Source: Stictocephala bisonia (taxonomy: Eukaryota > Arthropoda > Insecta > Hemiptera > Membracidae). Taken from it: 64,000 nucleotides of DNA. The notes beneath the pieces are model-generated. The model was not told where the DNA came from, did not search any database, and saw only the letters and a list, made by a program, of their open reading frames with translations. Of this stretch, positions 26,159 to 38,130 are shown piece after piece. The DNA lies in the NCBI GenBank assembly GCA_035578905.1, contig JAQJVL010000568.1, forward strand, positions 124,001 through 188,000, written 5' to 3'. The translations under genes and the position numbers were made by a program. Position 1 is the first letter of the stretch; each line of letters starts with the position of its first letter.

Positions 26159-27619
26159 ACGTAACTTTTATTTAGTAACTTTTATTAATTCTGATTTCAA
26201 ATGTCAAAAGCATTACTTTTAATTTAATATTTACTATGGTAGAGTAAACCATATCAGGAATAAATATCACAAAAGATTCATGAAACAAAATTCTCTCTCA
26301 CTCTCACTTCCACCACTTTGTTCATCTTACTCACACCAGTGCACTAAAAGGTTCATTCTCTAAGCGGCCTATGTATAGTATCTTTGAATATTGGATTTAA
26401 AATATTTTATTTTGACGTTAAATTGGCTATATAATTCAAGTAATAATCTATAATATTAAGGCAGAAAAAATAAATCAATACCGAGTAAAACAATTAAAAT
26501 AGTTAATTAAATGGGCTCTATTTGATTCTATAACAACGTATGTGATAGTTTAAATACTTTACATAATATAACGCTAATGAACCTAACTTTATAACGCTGC
26601 ATCGTTGTGATTCTCCGATTATTAACTTGCCAATACTGGGTATTTCCTTTCAGAACACAAAGCATATTGATTGACTTTGGCTTGGCAACAATGTGAACTC
26701 TGTGCCACAGTACATTACCTCAGTGTCCGGGGGTTGTTTGAATAGGATAATGCTTACAATATTTCTTAGACTAACATTATATTTCGTTTTCTTTTTCAAT
26801 AACTTATTTAGTTATCAATTTCTTAAACTGTCCATGATACCTAATAAGTTAACTTTATATATCTTTGTCACTTTATACTTTTGTTATTATTTTTACACTT
26901 TACTATTTTCCTAACGAAACTACGAGTTTTGTAAAAATTGTACGTAAATATTTTACAGTTGTTGTGTTATTATATTTCCCTAATTTAAATAAAGCAAAAC
27001 ATAATCTGTATATTTCCACATACACAGAAATCTAAATATAGGTTATATGTTGTATTTTCTTTGGGATAGTTCAACAAACTTGCACGCTAGATTGGCCAAT
27101 AATTTATTGATTTGTTAATAAACTATAACGCCTATAATGAACATTCAAGATAATCATGTGTTGAACAAATTCTTAATGATTAGTAAAGTATATCAATGCA
27201 ATATGTCTGCCAGCATAATATTTTTTTAGCAAAAAAAAGGAACTGTTTTACAAAATCAGCATTTAATTTATTTTGAGAACTTTTATTTCTGGTTTTGTAT
27301 TGATGTTTCTAAAGTTTTGATACTAATGATTTGAGTTAAAGAAAATTAGTAAAATGGTCGTTGGTGAAATTGTTCGTTGTTTCTAAATGTAATGGTTTTA
27401 CTTATAATGATTATTTTAAAATTAATTATCTCATGGGAAAATATTAATTGATTTAACTTAATTAATTTATCACTAATTAACTGGATAAGGATTCCAAGTG
27501 TTAATCATTTGTTTAATCCGCTTTGAAGATATAAGTAATTTGATGAAAAACGCTAATGGAAGCACAGACAAAAACCGAAACATAGTAGGAAATATGTTTA
27601 TATATACAACACTATCATA

Positions 27620-27930
27620 CGTATATAGGAGATTAGAGTGGTTCCACACTACTGTACGAGTCTAGGAGGGTAGGGTGGTTCAACACTATTGTACTTATAT
27701 AGGAGGGTAGAGTGGTTCAACACTACTGTACGTGTCTAGGAGGGTAGGGTAGTTCAACATTACTGTACGTGTCTAGGAGGGTAGGGTGGCCACTACTGTA
27801 CGTATATAGGAGGGTAGATTGGTTCAACACTACTGTACGTGTCTAGAAGGGTAGGGTGGTTCAACACTACTGTACTTGTCTGTGATAGTGGATGGGTTGA
27901 TACCACCGTACGTGTCTGGGATGCCACATC
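27620..27930 (-). repeat. 37-bp minisatellite array 2, inverted relative of the CACGTG family
   Basis: About eight units of 37 bp reading GAGGGTAGGGTGGTTCAACA then CTACTGTACGTGTCTAG. Reversed, these match the CACGTG arrays (TACACGTGCAGT-GGTACTGA-CCCACC). The E-box position is mutated to TACGTG in most units. Units degrade towards both ends. Confidence 0.75.
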
Positions 27931-29595
27931 GTATGGTGTTCAGTCAACATAATGCCACCAATTAACTGAATAGAGCTGCCAAGTTTCTAGTCATGTGCAG
28001 AAGCCTTTTTGGAGATATAAATATTTTGATGAATAAAACAAATGGACACACAGGTAGAAAGCGAAAAACAGTAGTACATACGTTTATGTAATCTAATATA
28101 TCAAACTGTAATTTTCTATATTACATAAGCAATGTAAAATATAATATCCCAGTTTATAAACACTTCCAATTAAGTCAGAATATGTAGAAATTAACTAAAT
28201 TAAAGAAAACGTAAATTTAATACTATTATTTTAAACATTTATTTTACTATAGTTGTTAGTATACTTTATGAAGTTTATGAATGTAATATGTTTCAATAAA
28301 TAAATGTACTAGTTTATATATACAATACATATTTTTAATAAAATAGTAAAATTATATATCAGACTAATAAATATTATAATTTAATTTATTATTCAAATAG
28401 GATGTAAAATATCAACATCTACAAACATATTAAATTAATCACTTCCAATTTCGTTATAAAGTAAAAAAATTTACTATGGTATTACATATATTTTGAGTTG
28501 TTTTTTTTTTAAGTAAAATCAATATATATGCAAAATAGTAAACAAATATTTCAATAATATAAACAATAACTTTATCAAATAATATTTGATTATATTTTGT
28601 ATTTTTGCCAAACTATTCATTATTATGTGTTAAATAATCAAAATTCAATAATTCTGACATGTCAGGTGAAGGTTCTGACCGTGTATAATACATTGTAGCC
28701 TACAATATTGTTAGACAGTAATTTTTGAATAAGTTCTTCTTTCGTAAAAGGTCATATGCTTAGCTAAATATAATCTAATACTTCATCTATTTTAATCTCA
28801 GGAATAAATGAGCCAGTGATGGTATTCAAATTATTTTTCAAAAGAAAGAATTCACACAAAGTAAAAAAAAATAAACATGCAGTAAACGTTTAGTTCTTCA
28901 GAGAGCGAACTGTTGTTTCCAGTCATGTAGTTTATATTATCATTATGTTCAAATTAATTGGCGAATGAAAAACCCCTTCACAACAGATTTGAAACAACTT
29001 ATAAATACATATAATCACAACCTCTTAATTAAAATATTGTATTTAATACTATTGTTTGAAAGTTATTTATTACTCAGTTCATCTTTGGCAGTCGTGGTGA
29101 GTTGATCTCGTGAGTGTAGTGGTGCGAGGACTACTTCTCCCCGCCTCAGTGGAATTGGAAGCTGGTTGAATAAGTTGAATATGTTCGTATTTTTGCATTT
29201 ATTTCGTGTCTTATTGAATATTTTGTCTATTTAATACCACATCTATGCTCTGTTAATTTTTTCATATTTTGCATTTATTTTTGTATGTCATTGATTATTT
29301 GGTCTATTGAATAACTTACTTTGTGTTTTGTTGACTGATTTCATATTTTGCATTTCTTTTGCATTTGATACTGTGTATTATAGTTATGTTATGTATGATA
29401 GTTTTTTAGTATTATTATTAACTCTTTTAATTGTATTTTCAGTCAATTGTTTAATTTATTATTTGTTAGCGAAACTCTTAACTATGCTAGCGAAATTATA
29501 GTAAAAAGATCTACTGTTCGAATTATTTAAAGTATACTAAAATATATTCAATTTAATACAATTTACTTTAAAAGACAGCTGTTCATTTGTTAAAT
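27931..29595. other. AT-rich sequence without recognisable features
   Basis: Only short hydrophobic frames typical of T-rich DNA are present. A small GC-richer patch at about 29090-29165 is unassigned. Confidence 0.55.
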
Positions 29596-29783
29596 ATTGA
29601 TCTTGTATAGACAATGTAGACACTGTAAGCTACATCTCTACATCACACGAAGCTGTAATCTCCACTACATCGTACTGTATTCAGAACATTAAATCAACCA
29701 TCAATCGTCTGCATTACATTAGTTCCAACTGTTCAGAGCCACTCAGAACTATTCAATCGCTCATCCAACTAGGTACTACATAA
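29596..29783 (+). other. Possible coding exon of about 60 codons
   Basis: An open frame with no start Met (CIDNVDTVSYIS ... SEPLRTIQSLIQLGTT, stop at about 29783) lies in sequence that is clearly less AT-rich and less repetitive than its surroundings. An acceptor-like site (TTTAAAAGACAG) lies just before it. No domain recognised; it could be an old gene fragment. Confidence 0.2.
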
Positions 29784-30179
29784 TGTATCAAGGAATTATC
29801 ATGTTTGTGAAATTGAACGGTAAGAGCCCTTTGTAAATTATCGTAAGAGATTCAATTGTAAATGCATTTTAAAAGAAATTACAGAATAAAGTGCAACGTG
29901 GTTTATGAATTTAAATTACTACAAACGTTATTATAGTTATTTAGTAATATATTGTTCTATGGCAGCACACTTCTGTTACCAATAGAGTCTTCTAACCATA
30001 ACATTTTCCCTATAAACGGCTTGCCATTTATTAACTTTTTAAAATGTTTAAACTTTCTTTTTCTTATTCTGAACATACTTCTCTTAGTAATCAAAGAGGT
30101 TGTGACAGGCCATAACTATTTATAATTATTATAATACATTTATTTACATAAAATAAATACATAGTTGCAATTTTTTTTA

Positions 30180-30482
30180 TTAGCTATCATATCTGCGACG
30201 TCAAGAAGGGAGGTAGTTAAGATACTTGTTATTGTAGAGTTATACTTTTCTAAAATACTTAGTTTCTGAACTGCTAGGAATGTGAATACTATCAGACCCC
30301 CCAGGCAACCAAATAGTACAGGGAACGGGGTAAGTTTAGCCATCAATAACATGGATGTCCTATCAGCTGGTGTAAATATATTTGGCCGTAGTGGTGCCAT
30401 GCTGCGGTCAGGGGGTGCTATACCGCGGCCGCTGCTCGGGGAGACTGCCTTTGAATCTGTGACGCTGCAGCGAGAATTATAG
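30180..30482. other. GC-rich island with open frames on both strands, possible exon
   Basis: This is one of the few GC-rich patches in the window, containing CCGCGGCCGC at about 30421. On the minus strand a frame of over 110 codons runs from about 30480 to 30140 and contains a hydrophobic segment (PVLFGCLGGLIVFTFLAV). On the plus strand a 66-codon frame ends in TAG at 30482 and contains an exact GTAAGT donor at 30329; TTTTTTTTATTAG, acceptor-like, ends at 30183. I cannot decide the coding strand and recognise no family. Confidence 0.3.
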
Positions 30483-30784
30483 TACGCTATTGTGTTATGG
30501 GATGATTTTATTGTATTAAAACAGTGCCAATTTAATAAACTAAATGTTACAGAGTGGTAACATTATTGGTTGGACAGATATTATTATGTAAACCTTTTAC
30601 TATATAACGCTTATAATGCCAATATCTCCTGGTATCTACATTTAAAGATTATTAACTTCACTTTTATGGTTAATAGTAAGACAATAGGTTTTATCCCTAT
30701 ATTCGCCCATTGTACAAAATGGCGTTAAATAAATCCAACATTTTAAGATCAAAAAATGGTACTTACTATTAGTATTATGCAGGA

Positions 30785-31330
30785 AATTGCTGAATCATTG
30801 TGGGGAGCCCACGCAGAAGTCCTGCGTACTACCGATTTGGCCCTGGTTTATTCAACGGCTAAATAGTATGCTTAAGTGTGGTCTAACAGTACAAATGCAC
30901 GATAGGTTAATAATTTACAGCTAAATAGGTTGATCAGGGTCATAAGTGGTTCCCTCATTGCAACCCCTCTAACATGGCTTCCAGTGCTGTGGAACAAACT
31001 TTTCTTGAAAAAAAAGGATTTTTTTCCAAAAACCAACTAGTCGTTACCTTGAGATATGTTTGATGACCGGATTGAGTCTCTGGTATCTAACCCTATGACC
31101 GTCATCGGTGGAATGAACTTTCCCTATAAAGAATGAACTATGTTGAGTCACTTTCACACGGGAATGTGCTATATACACTTTCACACGGGGACTACTGGAG
31201 AATTTAAAATGATCAATAATATGATTGTGGACTCGAAGCCCAAACTATGGATCACATAGTCATTGAGTGCCCATTTCATCTATTCAGGGAGGAATATCTA
31301 GTCTTCATTCATCCGGAGAAGCAGATGCTG
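30785..31330 (+). pseudogene. Degenerate LINE reverse transcriptase C-terminal region
   Basis: Translation from about 30790 gives SLWGAHAEVLRTT.LALVYSTA, then stops where EYCAPVW is usual, then VNNLQLNRLIRVISGSL and TPLTWLPVL. These are hallmark C-terminal motifs of jockey/CR1-like polymerases. Near the end (31222 onwards) DCG...QTMDHIVIECP matches the terminal cysteine-histidine knuckle of such elements. Several in-frame stops and frame changes show it is long dead. It differs from the LINE at 35.1 kb. Confidence 0.7.
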
Positions 31331-31393
31331 AATAGTTAAGGAATCTGGATTTAGCACTGTGACGGTAGATCAATATTTAAACACTGTCACATA

Positions 31394-31896
31394 AACCAGG
31401 GTCTTCAAAAAGTCAGAAACCCTATAATATTTTACTATATAATAATAATAAACACAGAAAAATTTCCTTTTTTGCTTTGGGGGAACGTCCTGTGGATGAA
31501 GTCTAACAAATTTTAACGTAAGCATAGGTCGAGTTGTATCTCATTTTAAATGTCATTGATAGAGGAACATAATGTCGCAACTTCGACTGAAAAAGGCCTA
31601 TTAGTTTGGGAATTGAAGCCTCTTACATTTCCAATGAAGCCAACATTTTAGAGGCTGTTCTTTCCAAACGAATATGCCTTTTCCAGTCGATGTTGCGGCA
31701 ATGTGTTTCTATAACCTATCCTTATATTTAAGATTTCCCACATTTTCTCCAAATAACGTACTCCCAAAGCAATAAGGACAGTTAAAACGACCAAAAAGGC
31801 AGTAACCACAGTGAAGACGTAATCGTCGAGTTTTATTGTTCTGCGTTTAATAATATAATAAATACTAAGGGGGTCCAAGACTTTTTGAACACCCGG
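31394..31896. mobile_element. Mariner-like TIR element (MITE or relic)
   Basis: The left end (31396 onwards) reads CCAGGGTCTTCAAAAAGTC and the right end, reversed, reads CCGGGTGTTCAAAAAGTC. Similarity continues for about 60 bases inward (TAATATTTTACTATATAAT type and AAACACAGAA). TA dinucleotides flank the ends. The 0.5-kb interior encodes no recognisable transposase. The ends resemble Tc1/mariner-type inverted repeats. Confidence 0.55.
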
Positions 31897-33529
31897 TATA
31901 ATGTTATGTCATGCTCCATGATATATCTGCTCTTACATTTATTGTATTGACTTATAAAAATACAGAAAAATTATAAAATAACCAGTACTTTCTTTTTCTT
32001 GCATATTTTTTTTACGTTGTAAGATTTTAAATTAAAACAAACAAATTTATTTAAATTACAATGTGGCTAGTTATCTGCAAAATCTATATAATTTTTGACA
32101 TTGTAGGAAGTGAATGCAACACGTTTAGGTCTTTGCAACAGTTATAATGTATTGATCCCACCCCTTGGAAATCTACCAGATTAAAGCAGCACGTTTTTTT
32201 TAGGAAGGTAAAGCGTTTTATAAAGATACAAAACTAAGAGAAACATGTCGTGTCAGGTTCTCAGCAGAATATATTTGCCACATTGATTTCCCTTTAGCGT
32301 TCTCTTTAGATTCATATCGCTCAGAAAAGATTCTTACACAAGTATTTTGATAACATGAATAGCTTAAAACGATGCCTTGTTTCAAAAAAATATTTCGTGT
32401 TGATTTGCTAATAGATAATTTCCAACCTCTTGATTTATAATATAAATTTATTTAATATGTATTAGATTTAACATATATTTAATGTAACAGCGTAAATATA
32501 AGTATAGAAAATTAGGTTACAGTTTAAATTGAAGTAAATAAATATATAATGCAAAACCTAACTTACTTATATCTGAAAAGAAGTTTTGCTTAGATTCTAT
32601 TTGAATACTTCATAAATGAAATTAATTATATATAAAGAAATTATAATAAATGATAATGTTATACATATGTATCCATAAACCAGTATCTTCATCCAAAGTG
32701 GTCTAGTGCAATAAAATATTGATCGTAAAAATTTTACTAAATTAAATTTCAATGGTTAAAACAGGGAACAATACATTTTTATATTTTAAAGGCTGTATTA
32801 TCTACGTTTCACATTTGACTATAAGTTATTTTACTTGTATTCATTTTTAAAATATTTTATTTTCATAGAATATGATAGCATTGACTGATTCACCATAGGT
32901 TATAAAAAAAAAAAAAAAAAAAAAAAAATAAAAGACACTGCTAAATTATTTAATAATAATCTATTTGCGTTACATTAGATTTTCTATAAGATTCAACTAC
33001 AACTAATAAAATGGATTTTCAATCATACATTAATTTTGAAATATCTGCCTTATGCATCTAGTTTTTTTATTCTTTAAACTATATAATATGAGTAATTTTT
33101 TTATTTCTCGGTGTAGCCAATTTACAAATAGTACGTTGATAAATATCGACATACTATTTTCATTTACATGATATAAACCTTACAGTATTCAATTGAATCG
33201 CATATACAATCGCACATATTACATTCAAATACGTGGCCAAACTATATTTTTAATGTTTGACAACTATTACTTTAATTTTTGGACTTCATTTTCTCAGAAA
33301 CAATCAGTCGTCTGTTGTCAAAGACAGCAATTACACTAGATTTTAACGGAAAACGTCGATCAAAGAAAATCAACTATTTACCAACTCAAGCAAAGTTTAT
33401 CAAAGAAATTCCTGTCTTTTTATAATAGGGTCATTGAACCATGTTATTATAGAGTTATAGTTTCAAAAATATATCAATAATAATTTAACTAGATTATTAT
33501 AATAAATTTAATGCATAATTTTAAGTCGG
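31897..33529. other. AT-rich sequence without recognisable features
   Basis: Contains a poly(A) tract at 32904-32928. Nothing else is supported. Confidence 0.6.
32904..32928. repeat. Poly(A) tract
   Basis: Twenty-five consecutive A residues in otherwise featureless AT-rich sequence. Confidence 0.9.
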
Positions 33530-33900
33530 CACTAGTGGCGTAGTGCTGTAACCCAGCTACTTGGGGACAAAATGTTGAGGAGATTGTAGGTGATAGGTTT
33601 TTTTTATAAGAGGACGTGGATACTACTAGAGACGTTTGAGGTGTCCATGCTGAATGATAGTCAATGTTCAGATGTTGTGAAGGGATGAGATTTCAGAGTC
33701 AGGATTCTCATTTGGCTTAAAATCAGACTAATACTACGTGGTTTGCATTCCTCATAAACATGTAGGTCCCTTATAGTTTCTCTGGCTATTGGGCTATTAA
33801 TAAATAGTCTTTCTGTGGAATGGTTGACCTTAATTATTAACTATTACTAACCTAGTTCATCTTTGCAGTATCACACTCATTCGCCCCTTACTAATGAACA
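33530..33900 (+). repeat. Dispersed repeat, copy 1
   Basis: Shares with 62380-62740 the order CCAGCTACTTG, GTGTCCATGCTG, ATGGTAGTCA-type, AAATCAGACTAATACTAC and GCTATTAATAAATAG. Its 5' part (TGGCGTAGTGCTG) resembles a tRNA-type A box, but no B box is seen. It may be a SINE-like or other non-autonomous element. Confidence 0.55.
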
Positions 33901-35064
33901 TATACACAGAATATATCATAAAGTACAAAACTATAAATTTTATGTGAGATTACTATTTGTTTTGAAGTTGATCCATTTTTACCTTTACAGATGGTAATGT
34001 GAAGCTAGTACTGCTGTTCAATATATTATCCAGTGTAATGGCGTATACCTTTTTATTTTGTTACACAGTGTAGTATAATTCGTGTAGGTCTGGAGTATGA
34101 TAGGATTATATCGATAAACCAGTGAGCTTAAACCAATACCACCATATTATTTGCCCACTGAAACTCAGAAACTATTTAAAGTTCGACAAACTTTGTTTGA
34201 TTAATTGAGATCAACCAATGTAAATTCAATAATGTTAGAGAACTGGGTTAGATTTTAGTATTTTACTATAAGGCTGGTAATCTTCCTTATAAACTAAAGG
34301 TCAATTTCAAATATGACAAATAACGTTTTAGATAGTGTCTACTGTTACACGAGACTTAGGTACACAATATTACTATCCACAGAATAAACAAATATTTAAG
34401 CGAGCTATTACAAAACTTATAAACATAAGACCAATTGTAGGCGTTATGTCTATACAAAATATACAGATTTAACGTATATTTATGTTTAAAGTAATGATAA
34501 CCTAATTTAAACAGCTTACAAAATAGATGCACCAACATAAATACACTAATTTATTTTATAATTTGTACATAATTGAACATATAACAAGAGTTGCGTAAAT
34601 TATATCACATGTATGTATGTTTTGAAATATAGATTTTTTAATTAATAATAAATGCAATTACCCAAGAATCTATTTTATATGCAGTTTGGTTACTGCAAAA
34701 GTAATATATGGATTTCAAGGGAATTCAATACAAATTAAATAAATGAATTGAATTTATTTCTGTTACCTAAATGGATATAGTAATAAGACGACTTTGCTAG
34801 TTTATGTATTGGAATTTCCACTAATGAATGGTATGCATAATACAGAAAAATAAAATAAAATAATTTGTCTCCAAAAATACTAATAATAATTCTAAACGTT
34901 TGTCTTAGTACCAAAACAATCGACTTTTTCTTATATATTAGAGTTCTTACAATATTAAACTAATCTTAATTTCAAATGTGGATCTAATTTTTAGACACCA
35001 CTTTTATGTAATTGTCATTGTATGGTAACGTTAGGTCATGAACAGTTAAAAACACAAATTATAA

Positions 35065-35553
35065 CGTATTATATGTAATAATAACTATTTATTGAAAGAC
35101 AAAAGAACCTATAATAGTTATGGCATAGAATTTTGGGGTGATTCAACTGATTCCATGAGAATATTTAAAGTTCAGAAAAAATTTTTAAGAATTTTAACAT
35201 TTTCAAAAAAAAGAAGTTCATGTAAAGAATTATTTAAAGAACTTCAATTTTTAACAGTGCCTTCACTTTACATATACAAATGCCTTGTATACATAAAATT
35301 AAATTATAATAAATTGTTTAACGAACAGCATCAGCACAATTATAAAACAAGAAATAAAAATAATTTCCTGTTTCCAATACATAGGTTAGCTTTAACAGAG
35401 CATACCCCTCAGTATATGGGAATGAAGTTTTATAATAAACTTCCCCAACAAATCAAATGTATTGGTGATTTAAAAAAGTTTAAATCTGAATTAAAAAGCT
35501 TGTTACTAGACAAAACTTATTATAAAATAGAAGATTATTTAAATAATAGTTAG
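35065..35553 (+). pseudogene. LINE reverse transcriptase C-terminus, 5'-truncated
   Basis: An open frame of about 163 codons encodes the C-terminal part of a non-LTR retrotransposon polymerase. SYGIEFWG followed by KVQKKFLRIL matches the usual 'YGI-FWG ... QKK-IR-I' thumb region. Later come KTRNKNN, the YMGMKFYNKLP motif and a basic tail (KKFKSELKSLLL, YYKIEDYL) typical of jockey/CR1-type ends. No catalytic YADD motif is present because the 5' part is missing. The frame has no internal stops, so the insertion is fairly young. It interrupts the left arm of the inverted duplication and is missing from the right arm. Confidence 0.8.
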
Positions 35554-35782
35554 CAGATTTAGTAGATTTTTATAACTAACATATAGACAACCTTTTCTTT
35601 ATTCTGACAATTGACAAATTTAAAATGTATTAATACTTGATTTGCATACATTTCATGTATTAAGTTTAGTTTTAGTTTTAGTTTTAAGCCCTGACAATTT
35701 CACCTGTTTTCACCAGCAATTCTGGTTGTTAAAAGAAAATGTTATGTGAAAATAAAGAATTTGACTATTGACTATTGACTAT
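35554..35782 (+). mobile_element. 3' UTR and (TTGACTA)3 tail of the LINE
   Basis: A UTR of about 200 bases ends in AATAAA (35751-35756), then three exact copies of TTGACTA at 35761-35781. Simple-repeat tails of this kind mark the 3' end of many CR1/jockey-like elements. Host sequence homologous to the right duplication arm resumes a few bases later. Confidence 0.7.
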
Positions 35783-35959
35783 AGTTTATTCAGTCATTAC
35801 CGCCTAAAACCAGAAAAAACCGGTAAATTCTATTTTGAAATAAATTAATTGTATAGCTGTCACAATCTCAAACATTTGTTTATCATGAACGAAATATTCC
35901 TCGCTATGCGTTTTATAACAATTCTAATCAAAATCTAATCTGTAATCAGCTGTCAACTT

Positions 35960-36000
35960 ACGATGGCTGATAAGAAGATGTATTGCGATAACACTCAGCC
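35960..36000 (+). promoter_or_regulatory. Conserved upstream region with paired GATA-type motifs, copy 1
   Basis: TGATAAG lies at 35968-35974 and CGATAAC at 35986-35992, about 165-190 bases before the proposed start codon. The aligned region of copy 2 keeps both positions. This stretch is about 86% identical between copies, while sequence further out is more diverged. GATA factors drive many insect gut and fat-body genes; that role here is an inference. Confidence 0.4.
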
Positions 36001-36155
36001 TTGACGACACAAGCAAATGACTGTGCTGTCATTTACGTCTACTGTGAACAGTGTTTTATTTTAATTTGAAATGCAAGAAATATTTATTACGTGTAGTTTG
36101 TTTAAATAACTGTGAGTTAATAATTTTAATACAGGTGTCTACAAACGAACATATG

Positions 36156-36671
36156 ATGGACTGTATATTTAAATTACTGCCAATAATAGTATTGCTTTCT
36201 AAATCAACAAGTGCAGTGCTAAACAATACGGAAATGTTCCAGCTTTTAGTAGACAAGAAGATACGAGACTTTCAGTTTGCTCTAACGGACGTACTTGCAC
36301 AGGACAACTTCTCCCGTAAGGGCAAACGTGTTTATGACAGTGTTCTAGAGGAGATCCTAGGGTGTCGGAAGGACCAGTTTGTCGTTCTTAAATCCCTTCT
36401 GGCAAATTTCACCCTTATACCTCAGTGTTGTAGTGATAAGGAACAAGCAATAATGGTGGAGTACAGAGTCCTACCTAGTCTCCTGTACAAGGACCCGTCA
36501 GCCAAGGTCAAACAAGCTGCTCAGGACGCACTCAACTATCTGGAACAAAACAACTACGCTCAACTGTTATCTACATTTAATCACATTAAAGAAGTCTTCA
36601 ATCTGGGAATTGCATTTTATAAGGGAACTGTGATATCCGTTCGTGTTCATACAGAATATACCAATATGTAA
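36156..36671 (+). CDS. Putative secreted or ER-lumen helical protein, copy 1 of an inverted pair (family not recognised)
   Basis: The 171-residue product begins with a hydrophobic segment (residues 1-20, ending STSA) that looks like a signal peptide. The start is placed at MDC because the preceding Met codon is ATA in the paralogue; the frame stays open 34 codons further upstream. The body looks mainly alpha-helical, with amphipathic stretches around residues 27-48, 55-85 and 95-150. It has three N-glycosylation sequons (N23, N51, N84) and cysteines at 70, 91 and 92, as expected for a protein entering the secretory pathway. A segment at residues 101-147 (EYRVLPSLL, then NYAQLLSTFNHIKEV) resembles, from memory only, the C-terminal ARM region of the ER nucleotide-exchange factor SIL1; this is weak and unconfirmed. 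A splice-acceptor-like TTTTAATACAG lies 22 bases upstream of the start, so a 5' non-coding exon is possible. AATAAA is at 36764-36769. The copy at 61088-61603 is about 95% identical with mostly synonymous changes, which supports a functional gene. Confidence 0.7.
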   Translation: MDCIFKLLPIIVLLSKSTSAVLNNTEMFQLLVDKKIRDFQFALTDVLAQDNFSRKGKRVYDSVLEEILGCRKDQFVVLKSLLANFTLIPQCCSDKEQAIMVEYRVLPSLLYKDPSAKVKQAAQDALNYLEQNNYAQLLSTFNHIKEVFNLGIAFYKGTVISVRVHTEYTNM

Positions 36672-37852
36672 TACATGTCGTAGGTTTTGTTAAGTAATTT
36701 TTATTCAGTAAAATTTTTGTTTTCTCTAATTGTGGTAGTATATTTAAGTACCCTTTACAGGTAAATAAACCATTTCAAATAATCCTATTTACTTTTACTT
36801 ATGGTAAAATTACTTTTGAACATGGCGTTTCATATAATAATATTCTTTTAAAAACTACAACTAAAAATATTGCTTTTAAAATGGCAGGTTTATGTGTCGT
36901 ATAGATTTATTGGGCGTTTTTTTATAATAACAAAATAAAATACAGCAATAAATATATAGATGTCAGATGTAAATTCGAATCTTAATTGATGGCTATATAA
37001 AGGAAATTGAGTAAAACTAGACAATATTTATTTGGCAAAAATTATTCATTTCATGTTTTGATCATTCTTTTGTTTTCAAAGACACATAAGCACAATAACT
37101 AATTTACGTTAGAATTCGTATTTATAAATCTATAGACAGATCATAAAAAAATTTCCAAACGTATTTTTCTTTTTAAGCATATTTGAAAGTAGTTTTTTTC
37201 TGGCTCTACTGAAATGTATACATATTACAATATTTTCATTTTAGTTATTACATTATATCCTCCTACATAATGTACCAATGCGTTAATAAATATATATTAT
37301 CAAAAATCTTAAATGCATTCGATTTAAAAAAGTACATATTTTCTCGTAACGCTTCATTATTTAAAATAGGTAAGAAGCCGTATAAATGAGCTATAAGCTA
37401 TCGTAACTGTGACTTGTCTTATTTTTATAATTAATTTTCCTGTAAAAACAACATATTATGTACTTTATGTTATTTAAATTTGTTGACATTAGTGTTTCTT
37501 TAAGATAATTTTCCGTGAATTTCCTTTGAACGAATGAAAACGTCAAATTAGACATTTTTACTATTCACAAAGTGTTAAAACTAGCAATAAATATCGCTCT
37601 ACCCATAAGATCATTATACGATATAAACCAATACAATTAAATTTATAACATATAACATTTTCCTCACGTGCACTCTTATAAGCAATCTAAGTACGAAACC
37701 TAAAGGTTTATTTTTCATAACGGTGTCGTAATAAATAAATTAGTATAGAACTGGTTTAACAATCTATTGACTTTATCAATAAATTATACTACATTAAAAC
37801 AGTTTGTATATGAATTTACTCCAACTCTAAAAGTAATTTTAGAGTCATTTTT

Positions 37853-38005
37853 ATCAGGAGAGGATCTATGAATGAGCAGTAATGAAGAGAATTTTCTCAG
37901 TGTTTGGGCACAACAAAAGCACACTATTGTTCAAAAGACAAGAGGGTTGATAACTCTCCCCTTCCCCATGATTAACTGTAAAGTTGGGTCACAAAGCCTA
38001 AAGCT
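37853..38005 (+). other. Highly conserved block downstream of gene copy 1
   Basis: About 155 bases match 59690-59830 (reverse complement) at about 92% by eye, with no indels and about 12 differences. The adjacent duplicated sequence is clearly more diverged. A degenerate third relative lies at 10740-10900, sharing CACAACAAAAGC and a CCCCTxCCCCAT core. An open frame of 84 codons runs through the block (37872-38126), but its downstream part is not conserved. It may be a non-coding exon, a regulatory element or a conserved repeat. Confidence 0.5.
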
Positions 38006-38130
38006 TAAGTTTTTTTTCAACAACATAGTTGAACAATCTAAAATACCAACTGTGTTTGGGACACATTGTTTAACCTCAATATCTCATTTTCTGATAGAAA
38101 ATTGTGTTTTGTTCGTTATATTCTGAAATG

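Larger units (their letters stand above)
22745..27300 (+). repeat. Segment B of the direct segmental duplication, with an extra tandem 5' block
   Basis: Counterpart of 16255-19650. Its 5' block (22771 and 23060, each starting CAACAGCCTCC) is present twice, 289 bp apart. It carries extra material between about 25.1 and 26.5 kb, including the minisatellite remnant and the 25.9-kb foldback. Its 3' block at 26530-26780 matches 18790-19060. Confidence 0.75.
33930..38130 (+). repeat. Left arm of an inverted segmental duplication carrying gene copy 1
   Basis: Sequence blocks here reappear as reverse complement at 59560-63410 in collinear order. The matching blocks are 33.95-34.24 with 63.09-63.40, 35.79-36.05 with 61.70-61.98, the gene, the 3' flank 36.67-37.05 with 60.70-61.09, and 37.79-38.13 with 59.56-59.90. 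A LINE fragment (about 35.07-35.78) interrupts this arm and is absent from the other, where homology resumes exactly at the LINE 3' end. Coding identity is about 95%; much of the flank is only about 65-80% with indels, judged by eye. Confidence 0.75.

Noticed and set aside
31648..31878. 76-codon minus-strand frame with a membrane-like segment
   Set aside because: It lies inside the mariner-like TIR element and runs into its terminal repeat, so it is not an independent gene.
36051..36155. In-frame upstream extension of gene copy 1 (34 codons)
   Set aside because: It begins at GTG, has no Met before MM, lacks a signal peptide, and contains an acceptor-like site. I treat it as 5' UTR or intron, although it is open in both copies.
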